From contig CANXME010002001.1 of NCBI GenBank assembly GCA_948144175.1, forward strand, positions 3,286,501 through 3,350,500: DNA of 64,000 nucleotides, read 5' to 3'. This stretch comes from Closterium sp. NIES-65 (taxonomy: Eukaryota; Streptophyta; Zygnematophyceae; Desmidiales; Closteriaceae). The position numbers and the translations under genes were made by a program. Positions 44,201-55,271 of the stretch are shown in pieces. Positions within the stretch are counted from its first letter, which is position 1. Every line of letters begins with the position of its first letter. Under the pieces are notes generated by a model. That model was not told where the DNA came from. It did no database searches and was given only the letters and a program-made list of their open reading frames with translations.

Positions 44201-47200
44201 CCGGGAGCCCCTCTCTCCACAGGAGCTGCGCGAGTGGTACGCTCGCCGCTGGAGGCGTGCTGCTGAGTCTGGAGGTGCTGCTGGAGCTGGAGCTGGAGCT
44301 TCTTCGACCGTCGAGGGTGCGGGTGCTGCCGGTCCCGGAGCTGCTGGACCTGCGGGTCCTCCTGGAGCTGGAGGTGCTGAGGGCGTTGGTGCTGAGCCTA
44401 CTGCTGTTGGTCCTGCCGCTGGAGGTGTGGGTGGCGCTGGTGCTGTCGCTGAGGGTGCTGGTGCTGTCCCTGCTGAGTCTGGAGCTGCCGCGCGGCCTCG
44501 ACCGTACTTCGTTCCGCTCCTACAGCAAGGTTCTTGGTCTTTCTCCTTCGGTAGAGTGTCCACAGCCTGTCCAGTCGCAGTCACTGTTGGAGCCTTCCTC
44601 TCCTCTGCCTGCTCCCTCTCCTTACACTGGTCCTACTGGAGGTCTTGCTGAGCGTCGTGAGCCTGCGTCTCGTCCCGCGTCGCCTGTTCGTGCTGCTCGC
44701 GCTAGTGGTCGCGGTTCGCGTCAGCGTCCTCCTCCTGTCCCTGGCACGCACCGGATGTCTCTGCGTCCGTCCACTGCTCCTCTGCGTGCCCCTTTGCCTT
44801 CGCCTCCTGAGTCCTCTCTTCCTGCGCTTGCCGACCCTGAGTCGGACTCTCTTCGCGCTGCCAGTCCTACTGTCACGCGTCTGCTTGCTACTGTCGTCAC
44901 TGACCCCTCTTTTGAGTCCACTGCTGCGTCTGCTCTAGTCGCTGAGCTCGTTGACTTTGCTGCTCGCTGTCGTCTCGACTACGCTGCTGGTCTTGTTGCT
45001 GAGTCTGCGTCTGTCTGTCCTCCGTCCGTCGGGGGTGAGTGTGCTCTTGGCACGGACGTCCTAGAGGACAGACAGGAGGAGTTACAGTGTCTAGCGGCTG
45101 CTTCACCTCATCTCGCGTCTGTACTGCTTGCCCCTGAGGGAGACCCGGATGCACTAGACATCCCGACTCCGCGTTCTTACGCGGAGGCCGTAGAGGGTCC
45201 CTACTCCTCTCAGTGGCAGGCAGCTATGGATGCAGAGATGGCTTCCTGGAAGTCCACAGGCACCTACGTTTACGCAGTTCCCCCTCCTGGGGCGAACATC
45301 GTCAGTGGCATGTGGATCTTCCGGGTGAAGCGGCCGCCGGGCTCTCCACCTGTCTTCAAGGCGCGGTACGTTGCTCGTGGCTTCAGTCAGCGGCAGGGAG
45401 TTGACTACTTTCAGACCTTCTCTCCCACCCCGAAGATGACCACTCTTCGGGTGCTGCTGCACATAGCCGCTCAGCGCGACTACGAGCTGCACTCTCTCGA
45501 CTTCAGCACTGCGTTCCTGCAGGGTAGCCTGCACGAGGAGATCTGGCTGCGCCGTCCACCTGGCTTCACTGGGACTTTCCCTCCTGGCACCCAGTGGAGC
45601 CTCCGACGGCCAGTCTACGGTCTCCGCCAGGCACCGCGTGAGTGGCACGACACACTGAGGACTACGCTTGCGGCTCTTGGGTTTGCTCCTTCTACTGCTG
45701 ACCCGTCGCTGTTTTTGCGCACCGACACTTCACTGCCGCCGTTCTACATCCTCGTGTACGTCGATGACTTGGTCTTTGCCACAGCGGACACTGCTGGACT
45801 CGCCTACGTGAAGTCCGAACTGCTGAAGAGACACACGTGCACAGACCTGGGTGAACTGCGCAGCTACCTTGGCTTGCAGATCACTCGGGACAGAGCACGC
45901 CTGCACCATTACCTTGACTCAGTCACACATGGTGCAGCAGGTCCTTCAGCGCTTCGGCTTCACGTACTCCTCGCCTCAGGCCACTCCTCTGCCTACTCGC
46001 CACTCACTCTCAGCTCTGCCTTCGGATGAGTCCGTAGAGTCGAGTGGTCCGTATGCAGAGCTTGTTGGCTGCCTCATGTACCTGATGACCTGCACACGAC
46101 CTGACCTTGCATATCCTCTGAGCATTCTTGCACGCTATGTTGCTCCTGGGAGACACAGACCAGAGCACATGGCTGCAGCGAAGAGGGTATTGCGCTACCT
46201 GTGCAGTACGTCGGGCATGGGGCTTGTGCTTGGAGGGCGGAGTCCAGTGGTCCTTACCGGCCACGCGGACGCTTCTTGGGCTGACGACCAGGCTACGCAG
46301 CGGTCGTCACAGGGTTACACCTTCAGCCTTGGTTCCGGCTCTGTCTCGTGGCGGTCTACTCGCTCGTCTTCGGTTCTCGGCTCCAGTTGTGAGGCTGAGA
46401 TCTACGCCGGGGCCATGGCTGCACAGGAGCTTCGCTGGCTCACCTACCTGCTGACTGACCTTGGAGAGCCGCCTCGTTCTCCTCCAGTGCTGTACGTAGA
46501 CAACAAGGCCATGCTGGCCTTGTGTCGAGAGCAGCGCTTGGAGCACAGAACGAAGCACATTGCTCTCCGCTACTTCCTTGCTCGTGAGCTGCAGCAGCGT
46601 GGTCAGTTGCGACTTGCGTACGTGGCCTCTGAGGCCAACACTGCTGATGTGTTCACCAAGGCACTCGCGCCTTGTGACCATCAGCGCTTTTGCACCCAGC
46701 TGGGTCTTGTGCCTGTCTTGCCTCACTTGCTCTCCTCTTGACTTCACTTGTACTGTGACATATATATATACCTGCTCTTGCTTGTCTAGTTTTATATATA
46801 TGTCTGTACTCCTGCATGTGAACTGGCCTCTGGCCCTGCTCTTGTGCTCGGACTGTGTGGTGACTTTGTGATCCACCCTGAGCTTGCTTTGCTTTGCTTG
46901 ACTGGTCTTGTGACCCCTTGTTCTCCCCCACTTTGCCTATGGGGGTGTGTCAAACATTATATATGTTATGCTTGTGTAGGCTACAGTGGGTTAGCCTATA
47001 GGGGGTACACAATTCTAGGGTTTCCTACTTGTACTCATTTTCACTGCTAGTTCATTCATTCCTATTCGCTTATTCTCACAGGGCATGTCTGAATAATGAA
47101 AAGATCTTCACTTCCATGTTATCTCGAATAAAAAGTCCCCCTGCAAGTAGACACTCTGAAATCATCACGTTTACTACTCAGTGAACCAAGAGAGATTTAG

Positions 47201-49085
47201 GGATGGCATAATTAAAAAAGATTCACGTGCGTACCTCCTATTATCTCCACTTTCCGTTCTGCGAATAAGCAAAGGAAAGACTACAAAGTTATAGGGAAAA
47301 TGAAACAACATCAAGCGGATGAAAGACGACTTTGATAAATCGCAATGGTGGAGAGACAAGAGACGGAGTATAACAGATTTAGGAATGGCATAATAAAAAT
47401 AAACTTCACGTGTGTACCTCCATTATCTCCACTTTCCGTTTCGCGAATAAGCAAAGGAAAGACGACAAAGTTATACGGGAAACGAAAAAACAATCTGCTT
47501 GGAAAGACGACTTTGATAAATCGCAATGGCGGAGAGACAGAGTATAACATATCTAGGTAACAAAATCAGATCCGCATAACCGTACGACTCACCATGATTG
47601 ATTATCATTTCTGTCGCCTAAGACTCTCATGTTGTGTTGACACTCGTTTTCTGCCAGAGGAAGGTACATAACGGGAAGCAATAAAATGTATTAGAAGCGT
47701 ATAGATTTAAGAAAACTGACAGGCGGCGCGGTAATTGATAGATCTGTAGAAACAGCTCATCGATGGCGAAGTTTAAGGGTTAGGGAGCGAACAGATAAGG
47801 ACCAGGGAACGGCAAGATAAGGACTCCTAGAAGATAGGAAAGGCTGAGCTACTAGCTGGCAAGATAATAGCGAGATTAAAACATGGAACACGTAGAAGTG
47901 AAACAGAAATGCTGAAGTGAGTGGACAAGAAGGGGCAATGTCGAGAAGGTGGGGTTGTGGATGGTTAGTTGAGGGCGCGTCCACTGAATGGCGATCCTGC
48001 GGTCGATCCTACGCAGGTTCGGTTCTCAACGTGGTTAAGTAAACTGTCCAGATGTTTTCAGTGCAATGCGCGAGGTTTTGTTATGGTACTAGATCGGTTT
48101 TTGCACGATCTAGCCAGAGAGAACGTGTCATGATGCGATGAGATGTTTGTATGGCAGATGGCGCGACAGGTGGCGACAGGTGGCGCGATAAGGATAACAA
48201 ACAACATCTCGATTTTTCTGTTCTAAGGTTTTGTTGTTTATTTAAACAACCTCCGTCATTTGCGTGTCCGTTGGTCGAGAGTGTTTACGATTGGATTGAT
48301 AATCCGAAGGTTGTTAGATCGAACCCAATCACTGTGCTGCTAGATATATTGTTTTTTTACAAACAACATTCTTCTTAGTCAATAGAAAATTGGAGTCGAC
48401 AACTGCCAACGTCAAGTATCGAACCCGCATCCCCAGATCCCCAAGGGCTGTGCGGGGCAAGTTACTTTTGGGTCAAAAAACTCACTGACCCTAAACCCCA
48501 ATTTGACCCCAAAGAAACTCTGGGGGCATTTACAGGACAGGCTTGGGTCAGGCCGGAAGGTGGGTCACGCTAGGGTCAGAAACATTTTGGTGATGACCTG
48601 AGATGGATTACGAGGCAAGTATGGTTTGATCGAGAGTAGATAGTTTCTCAGTCCAGTCTTCCACATCAAACTTGTTCCACGAGGCATTTCAAGCTCCTCA
48701 ATCTCCTCGTCGCCCGTCAATGCTGAAAAAACCTTAATGGTTGAACTGACAAGGTTTGCTGCTTCCTTAGACAGGCCATGGCTCTTGAGAACATCGTGAT
48801 AAGCCTTGATAAGATGGATCAAAGCTGCTTCGCCAACGCCATTTAGAGCCTCAATCAAACGCAAGTCATCTGTTTCTGATATTTGGGAACTAAGACGCCG
48901 AATGGCTTCTGATAGCCCTGAGCTTTGCCGACGAACAGAGTGTGAGATCCCTGAGGATTGGCGATGCATAGAGACTGTATGTGATCCCTCATACCAGTTG
49001 TCCACCTCCTCACTCAGCCGACGAGGTGGTTGAGGGGTTTCAACATGGGGAACGATGCCTTTCTCATCAATAGTTCTTTCTTGTT
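33136..49085 (-). CDS. Full-size PDR/ABCG transporter with degenerate ATPase sites
   Basis: Exons on the minus strand run from 49085-48598 (N-terminal cytosolic region; the first exon was not found) through 39131 to the stop at 33136. The order NBD1-TMD1-NBD2-TMD2 is the PDR type. NBD1 Walker A is GPAGSGKS, split by an intron at 38701-38770. NBD2 Walker A is GGRGAGKTS near 35710. TMD2 includes YWRNTSYTLSRAVVACVLGL. The catalytic Glu after the Walker B Asp is replaced in NBD2 (LFLDTP at ~35150) and reads DHIS in NBD1 (~38190). Both signature loops are divergent (LTKDERHRLTAAE, GLVFTEKPIVLAME). A (CT)n tract interrupts NBD1 before Walker B, and no acceptor there fits the phase of the upstream GTAAGT donor. 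The intron 48597-39132 holds a Copia, and a MULE lies 225 bp upstream of 49085. It could be a diverged non-catalytic paralogue or a decaying gene. Confidence 0.78.
38216..38285. repeat. (GA)n dinucleotide tract inside ABC NBD1 region
   Basis: A pure AG tract of ~70 bp (CT on the gene strand) sits between the codons for GAYP and the degenerate Walker B segment. It follows a good donor (CCA|GTAAGT). The two AG dinucleotides downstream, before the TGAGC and AACCC segments, both need a phase the donor does not supply. Confidence 0.9.
39216..39470. repeat. GGGTCA/TGACCC-rich repeat, left flank of the large ABC intron
   Basis: About a dozen TGACCC or GGGTCA hexamers and several CAAAAGT(A/G)ACT strings lie within 250 bp. 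TGACCCAAAAGTAACT at ~39431 recurs inverted at ~48471, near the other end of the intron. This suggests the two clusters were the ends of one older element later split by the Copia. Confidence 0.65.
40255..40800. repeat. 157-bp GC-rich tandem array in the Copia leader
   Basis: Landmark GACGGCTYTGTCGCGGCCCC occurs at 40411, 40568 and 40725, a period of 157 bp. Subunits are GCGGCCCCGCC blocks. It fills the untranslated leader between the primer-binding site and the gag-like frame. Confidence 0.9.
41368..46741 (+). pseudogene. Copia gag-pol polyprotein with several +1 frameshifts
   Basis: Domains in order: a gag-like region with LTPRQLREWYA, then aspartic protease (TLDSGASRSFF, ~42100). The GAG-pre-integrase has LLWHHRLGHPSLPRL. 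The integrase has MDVWGP, VVDDYSRY and HSDRGGEFSS, and past the first shift DSPQQNGIAERRIG. A Gly/Ala-rich spacer follows. The reverse transcriptase has ARYVARGFSQRQGVDY and YVDDLVF. RNase H has TGHADASWADD and VASEANTADVFTKAL. Each frame change is explained by one extra base: near 43010 (T), 43216 (A), 44527 (A) and 45902 (T). A further shift is likely between the two gag-region motifs at 41475 and 41600. No single reading frame spans the polyprotein as written. A copy this young with only insertions may reflect sequencing error. Confidence 0.88.
43840..44500 (+). repeat. 321-bp in-frame duplication in the Copia spacer
   Basis: GGGAGCCCCTCTCTCCACAG occurs at 43882 and 44203, a period of 321 bp (107 codons). 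The unit encodes LSPQELREWYARRWRRAAES followed by Gly/Ala repeats. It lies between integrase and reverse transcriptase. Confidence 0.9.
47190..47560. repeat. 180-bp x 2 tandem repeat in the ABC intron
   Basis: ACTTTGATAAATCGCAATGG occurs twice, its ends at 47347 and 47527 (period 180). The whole unit, including CTCCACTTTCCGTT and GCGAATAAGCAAAGGAAAGA, is repeated with ~90% identity by eye. No coding potential is seen. Confidence 0.85.
48440..48597. repeat. GGGTCA-rich repeat, right flank of the large ABC intron
   Basis: AGTTACTTTTGGGTCA and several TGACCC hexamers lie immediately next to the donor of the exon ending at 48598. It is the inverted counterpart of the cluster at 39216-39470. Confidence 0.6.
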
Positions 49086-49279
49086 CTGCCAGTGAAAAAA
49101 CCTTGCAGAAATCTGTTTGTGATGTTCAGCTTAGAAAACTACAGACATTGCGCGTGGTTTCAAACTCACAGACTAATGGCGGATAACTGGTGGATAGCTC
49201 ATTCGACCTCTCTAACAGAACCAGAACTAGCTTAGCCACTGATGAATTGGAGAATGCCGGCTGACATAACCAGACTCTA

Positions 49280-49309
49280 GTTCAACAAACGAAAGTGGAT
49301 TCTGTGTTA
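49280..49309 (+). other. Left half of the MULE insertion-site palindrome
   Basis: GTTCAACAAACGAAAGTGG followed by ATTCTGTGTT precedes the MULE end. Its inverted partner (CCACTTTCATTTGTTGAAC) follows the other MULE end at 59014-59032. ATTCTGTGTT is present on both sides in direct orientation (49299-49308 and 58994-59003) and is read as the ~10-bp target-site duplication. Confidence 0.75.
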
Positions 49310-50188
49310 GAGATTTTCTCCAGACCCGGAAACGGTGATTTGCCGTTGCACACGTAGGCTCAATTTGCTACCGTAGTCGGACAATTTGATGATAATTGCT
49401 CGAGTGGTCTTGCCAGAGGTTTCCTCTGGCTTTTTTTTTATCCGGCACATTACCCAAAACCGGTTTTTAGCCCTGCTTTTCTCACGTCGTTCGTAACTCT
49501 TCCCGCAAAAACGTGGCGTGTGTTTTTCCGCCCGATTTTTTCGGCTGAGTGACGTGCGCGAGAGCGGCCACGTCATCGTTCGAATACACGACAATAATCA
49601 ATACGATCATGTTCGGCGAACAGTCGCGCTCATTTTCGGTCCAATGATTGACCAATCCGCGCATAGAGATATGAATCCCCGATCATATACTCAATTGCAC
49701 GACTGTCCACACGCGCGACCAATTACAGAGCGCGTGTGATTGGTCGACTCTATGCGTAAAGTACTTTTTTACCTTGCGCGTCCAATCAGGCGCGGTCATG
49801 TAAGATCGCGCTCATATAAAACCGCGCATTTACCTATATGAGCGCGCATATGTGGTGCTCGAATGTGTGTGCGATCTGTTTTATTAGTAAACAACTATAT
49901 TAATAGAATCGGGAGACGTTCACTACCGGTGTTTTGCCATTGTATCTTTATAACACTGGGCGGTCCGTTCATTTAGCAATCATAGGGTTTATTGTATCTG
50001 TAGGCATGTCGACCTCTACGCATGGCTACAATGATATTACGTAGATTTGATGTGTACTGAGCACGCAATGTCATTGTTGACCATACGTCTCATCAGTTAT
50101 TGTGCAGAAAGGCATCGATGATGTCGTCCGCCGCCCCTGCACAGGTTTAGCAAACAAGTTCATTAGATTAATGCAGAGTTTAGTGAAA

Positions 50189-53100
50189 CTACAGCATATG
50201 AATAAGCACTAATATGACACAACCACACATCTCACGTGTTGCTGGCTCGCTTGCCAGTGCGGAGCCGTGGGACGTTGGGTTGGGATTGTTGGGAGAAGTC
50301 GACTGTGAATATGTCAGGCCATGTACCCTGACCTGTCCAGTTTGCCCTGCGGGTCGGACTGGTTGGGTTTGTGGGTCAGATACTGGATGTGCCATACTGG
50401 GTGCAACGGATGGTGGTGTTGGTAGGACATGCGGATGGGGTGCTGTTTTCTGTGAAGCGGCATGGCCTGCAGGGTTGGGAGCAATGGGTAATGAAGGGGT
50501 TGGGTGTACGGGGATAGGGGCTTGCACCTGGCTGAATGGATGGTTTGGGATTTGGTTGAAAGCAAACTGCTGGGATGGAAAATGGAGGTTGGGAGGAGGG
50601 CGGTTCTGATTGTACGGCTGCCATGCACCAGGGTTAAGGGCTGCACCGGCGTGTCCCGCGAAGGCGGCGGCTGGCGGGTGGTAGTTGCCAAACGTGGCTC
50701 CAGGGTGCTGGTGGGAAAAGGGGGGTGGAGCCTGTGTGTGTACTCCTGCTGGCGTTGGGATGGAAGGCTCAGGGAGGCTGCCGAGCACTTCTCGCCAGTT
50801 CCTCCACTCTGCCCACCGCTTGGCCTCCACTATCCTTGCAACCCCTTGCGTCGTCAGTCCCTCCAAGCACCGCCTCTCCTCCACGCTCAACTCCACCATC
50901 GTTGAGCTGGAGAGGGACGGTCGGCAAATGTGGGCGGCTGCGGCATATGCTTTTGCGGCATCCAAGATCTCCGTATACCGTCCAAGCACTAAAAACTTAC
51001 TCTTTGCGCTATCTACGCACAGTCGTGCCGCCCACCTACCTTCCCGTTTGGTTACGCCAGTATAGCCAGAGCTAGGAGCTCGACCACGCGCAGTGTTGCG
51101 ACTCGTTGTCTCTGTCCCTGTGCAGTGGGCGGACACTAAATCCACATCCGCGTTCGAGGCTGTCACACTATGCCCAGCACCCACGGCCTCTCTTGCACCT
51201 CTGTTACCATCCGTAGTACCCAACAACCCTTTGGCACCTTCATCACGCAACCCCAGTTCCTCATTGTCCCTCCTCGCACCGTCCGCCATATCACCATCTC
51301 CATCTATTTCAAGCTTACTGTTAATCCCACCTACACCCGCCTCAACGTCAGCCTCAGGACCCTCGCCATGTGCACCTCTCATGCTGTCATGTGTGCCAGC
51401 GTTGTTCCCTCCCACATCCCCATGTCCCTCCCCTACAGCATCCCCTCCCGCATCCCCATGTCCCTGCCCTGTAGCTACCTGTCCCACATCAACATGTCCC
51501 TCTCCTGCAACGTCCCCTCCCACATCACCATGTCCCTCCCCTATATCCACACCGCCAATGCCCGGCTGTGGAGTACGGGACAGCATCAGCTCACGCAGTT
51601 GCCTCTCGAGCTTGGCAATAGCCACTGCCTGACTCTCATTTCGAACCTCCAGCCTATGCATCCGCTCTGCCATCTCCGCTCTCCACTCCCTATCCTCCAC
51701 CTCATCGCCAATCACCTCAAACTCAGGTGGTTTCCTAATCTCATTGCCAGGAGGGATCTCATGCCCAGCTGCTATGAGCTCCCCGATCAGCCGTCCTTCT
51801 GCCAGGGCGCACACATCCTCCCGTATAACACGCCGGTATGCCAGTGGGCTCATGCTGAACCGGACCCCATGCTCAGCACCTTCGAAGCATGCCTCCACTA
51901 GCGCTTGAATGTACTGGCATACAAAGATGCCGCAGTCATATTCATTCTGCTGCAGAGGCATTTGCCACGCCTGCTAAACACCAATGCCACATGCAGCATA
52001 AATGAGAACAATAGAGTACACGAGCATCATTTGACAAGGGGTGGCATGTAGAATCATTTGACAGCGGGATGTTGTAGCATGGTTGACGAGCGTTATTCAA
52101 GTCAACTCACCTCCATGACGTGTGGCTTGAAGCGCCCAAGCCTCGCCTTCATCTCTTGTACCGTGCGGTTGCCATGCTCCTTCTCGAAGGCCATGCCAAG
52201 CAAGCTGTCACCCGGTCGAATTTGTGATATAAAAAAGGCGGATTAGTGTGTGGTTTAGTGAGACATAAGCTAGCAGAGCTATGTTGGAGTGCTTGTGTGG
52301 GAATGGTCGTACGCACCCCAAAAAAAAACTTACTTGGTCATGTTCTTGAAAGCATTGCCCCCCACAGCATGCATCCCGAAAGAGTCGTATAGCAGCAACC
52401 ACGCAGGCTCTGTGGTGCTGTCCTCGTCGAGCGGGAGAGTCACAACTCCAGGGTTGACGACAATCATGACACTGAAATGAAACCTGCATCGTTCGTTAAT
52501 CCACAATATTTGTCAGTGCTTAGGCATTACAACGGCATAAGACGTTAGAGAGTTGGAGAGACTAGCGAATCGTGATACTGCAACTTACCCGCCATAGATT
52601 GGCATGGCCAGATAGTCGTAGCTGAAGATCGACGGTCCCGTGACACATTCGGCTATCTTGCCTCGAGAGCAGAAGTAGTCGTAACTCTGACTGTCCAACG
52701 CGAGCCACGTCTTGCCGTTGCTCAACTTGGGCTGGCGGATGTTCAGCACTCTGCGTTTACACAGCCATTAAATAGGTCAAAAGCAATAGGGAGTCGTTTG
52801 CGTTAGAATCAGAAGATGTGGGTATGGCAACAAGACCGGCCATCGTGATAATGGCCCCACAACTGCAGCAAATGATACAGCATGTCCGCGGTGTGACACT
52901 CACATGTTATGAAAATCTATCAACGGCTGCGTGATCGGCTGGTTGTCGGTGATGTGGAGAGCATCGGCCAACGAAATAATTGCCGTCATTCCGTGATGAT
53001 CACGAATCGCATTGGTGGGAAACAATGGATGCTTTAACTTGGCCGCAATAGTGCTAGTCTCCTCATGAGTATCTAGAAACGGGATTTGAACATCTGCCGT

Positions 53101-53409
53101 GATTTTTGCGATAAGGTCGTCCGGCGGAGAGTGTACCGACGGTGAGTCAAACGGGGGCTCCAGGCCGTAATCGTGAAGGGCTACCTTATTCAATACCACC
53201 GGCTCAAGATTCGTGGCGCCCTGCTCTTTAGTAGACGAGTAGTGTGCATGCGCCAACTTCAGCCTATCGCTTCGACGACGCGCGTCATCCTCGCCAGACT
53301 CTACGTCGGGTTGTGACGCATTTTCCCGTTTTCGAGAGAGTTTCCCAGCCGGTGTGTCATCACGGGTGTTTTTCGCGGCCTTCCTACCTCTAGCGGCGCG
53401 ACCTGTCAT
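50189..53409 (-). CDS. MULE-borne Ulp1-like cysteine protease fused to an AP2 domain
   Basis: Five exons on the minus strand (53409-52904, 52750-52589, 52483-52334, ~52209-52111, 51970-50189), all GT-AG and in phase. The N-terminus is basic and disordered (MTGRAARGRKAAKN). The C48/Ulp1 catalytic residues can be placed: His in FHFSVMIVV, Asp in LLLYDSFGMH, Gln and Cys in PLQQNEYDCGIFVCQY. Ulp1 enzymes process SUMO-like proteins; the MULE-borne members have no proven substrate. After ~100 residues rich in Gly/Asp/His repeats the chain has an AP2/ERF-type fold segment, SSGYTGVTKREGRWAARLC then FLVLGRYTEILDAAKAYAAA (51075-50910). A Pro/Gln/His-rich tail follows. The AP2 part is continuous with the protease exon, so this is a true fusion on paper. 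It may tether the protease to DNA, an inference. Confidence 0.82.
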
Positions 53410-55271
53410 AGTAACGATATGCAACGCGCCGTCCGCAGCTGTGATATGTAATTACGAGGTGATGCTACGTGGAGCTGTCCCGGACTAAGACCTAGGAGCT
53501 ATAGTAGCGTGACTACAACGACAACCCTAATTTTCTGTGCTGTGTGACTCAGAGATAAGAACACGATCGGCTTGAAATTGATCGGGTGAAACACCGTGGT
53601 TCAGGTTAGCTAAATGGATGCGGATCATTTCTGTAGCTCGCGATTGAATCGATGGTAGCTCGATTTCGTGAGCGAAACTACTTTGTACGAACGTGTTATT
53701 TTAAACTCGCGAAACCACATGAGGCACGAAACTCATGGTTGCGCTGTTACGTGCGAGCCCAAATGTCACACTGTCGGACCCCGGCACAGAGTGAACACGC
53801 ATCTCTTCATAATTCCATACGAGGGTTGGATTGCCAACCATTTCCGACAGTATCTTCGACCAATGGAAATTCACCCAGTAATTGATCGGGCAATTAGACG
53901 TGCCATTCAACCCTGTGCAATGCGCGTTCCTGTATGACCGGTCTTATGCACGTCTTATATGGCCGGTCATAAAGCGCCATACGCTATTTAAAAAGGCGCG
54001 TCAGCGCGCCTTAAAAGGCCTGATAACGATACATAATTCTGTATGTACAATACATGTAACCCCAAAAATTTGCAGTTGATCTAGCACAACGGCAATGTTC
54101 TAGAAGCATACAACCCTAGTTTCCAAATGCGCAACATCCACGCAATGTGTGTGAAAATTACAAAACAATGAGTGGTTGAACTAACAAGGAGATGGGTACA
54201 CGTATGAAACTCCAAGTCGAACATTAGGTCGACAGAATGCTCCGAAGACCTCCTGGTCGAGCTGTAGGTCCTGGTCGACGCCCCACCCGTCGCCCAGACC
54301 AGTCAGTTGCAGCTGTCGAGCTCCCTGGTCGATAGCAACACCACAGCGGTCCCCTGCAACTCGACGAATCCTGTCGAGCAGCTCTCCACTGTGAACGGTC
54401 GGTTGCTACTCCCGTACATCCGACCAAGTCGCCGGCGTTGCCCAAGCGAGGGCAAGGCCAACACTCCATTCCTGGTAACATGGATATGGCAAAAAAAAAA
54501 AGTCTGGATACGTGAACGGTATCGTCGTATGATATATTTTTACATGAGGGTTGTTATATGGGGTATAGCAGTATGGGTTAGGTTTACGCACCCCAACCAA
54601 CCTTAATCGAACCACCATTCCGTTCTTGAGAGTATAGTGGCTAAGGGATGTAATATTACCCATGAGTGTGTTGCATGGGCTGTACCGGGTGGTAGTATGT
54701 TTAGCGTTGTTGTGTATTGATGTGATGGACACGAGATTAAGGACTATTAGGTCCTTCTAACATTTCGCTACTTACACTCCACTCAAAATATGTTTCATCC
54801 ATGTATACAATATGTCTATTCCGGTGCACATATATGCAATTTCCTAATTGTCGTGAACCCTAATTTCGCGATACAAAATCACATGATGGAAAGTAGACCT
54901 CAAAACGCATCCGTCCTTGGCACGTAACGTCAGGCTCGCGTGGTAACATTGTACCCATCCGGTCATTGGTGAGGTAATATGCTCGTCCGTTAATGACCGG
55001 TCATATGCGCATGCACATATGACCGGTCATATGTGCGTCTGCATTTGCCTCGTCATTTGCACGTGTGAATACAGCGCGTGGATTGCGCCTGTGCGTACTA
55101 ATGGTCAGGGGCAGTAATGTTTATGGCCGGTCATATGGAGTTTCATATATCTTCAAGTCATGGCAATTCGTTGCTCTTTTTCTCCTAGTAGTAAAGTGCA
55201 TGCAACGTACCACATTCCCTAACATTCATATGCAGTAGTTAATATTCAGCAATCAAACTATCACCGTACCA
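53410..55271. promoter_or_regulatory. MULE inter-gene region with repeated GACCGGTCATA sites
   Basis: This region lies between the transposase 3' end and the protease start. Matches to the half-palindromic motif RMCCGGTCATA occur near 53935, 53962, 54958, 54998, 55020 and 55123. The pair at 54998/55020 is nested in a larger palindromic context (CATATGACCGGTCATATG). GGTCGA/TCGACC repeats fill 54220-54440. The array could be a transposase or host-factor binding region. No gene was seen. Confidence 0.5.

Larger units (their letters stand above)
40002..47080 (+). mobile_element. Ty1/Copia LTR retrotransposon, 7.1 kb
   Basis: The 133-bp LTRs at 40002-40134 and 46948-47080 begin TGTC, end CACA and differ at one base. 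The target-site duplication GGGCA is perfect (39997-40001 and 47081-47085). The primer-binding site TGGTATAGAGC follows the 5' LTR directly and is close to the initiator tRNA-Met site of plant Copia elements. A purine-rich tract (TATGGGGGTG) precedes the 3' LTR. Internal order is protease, integrase, reverse transcriptase, RNase H, which is Copia. It is in the opposite orientation to the ABC gene that hosts it. One LTR difference suggests a recent insertion. Confidence 0.95.

Noticed and set aside
43591..44500. Leu/Val-rich start of a long plus-strand frame in the Copia
   Set aside because: It is the wrong frame of the Gly/Ala-rich spacer. The correct frame there is the one with LREWYARRW. 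The reverse transcriptase part downstream is real.
49307..49594. Basic minus-strand frame in the left terminal repeat (also at 58707)
   Set aside because: It appears twice because the MULE ends are inverted copies. No protein family is recognised, and open frames in TIRs are not evidence for a gene.
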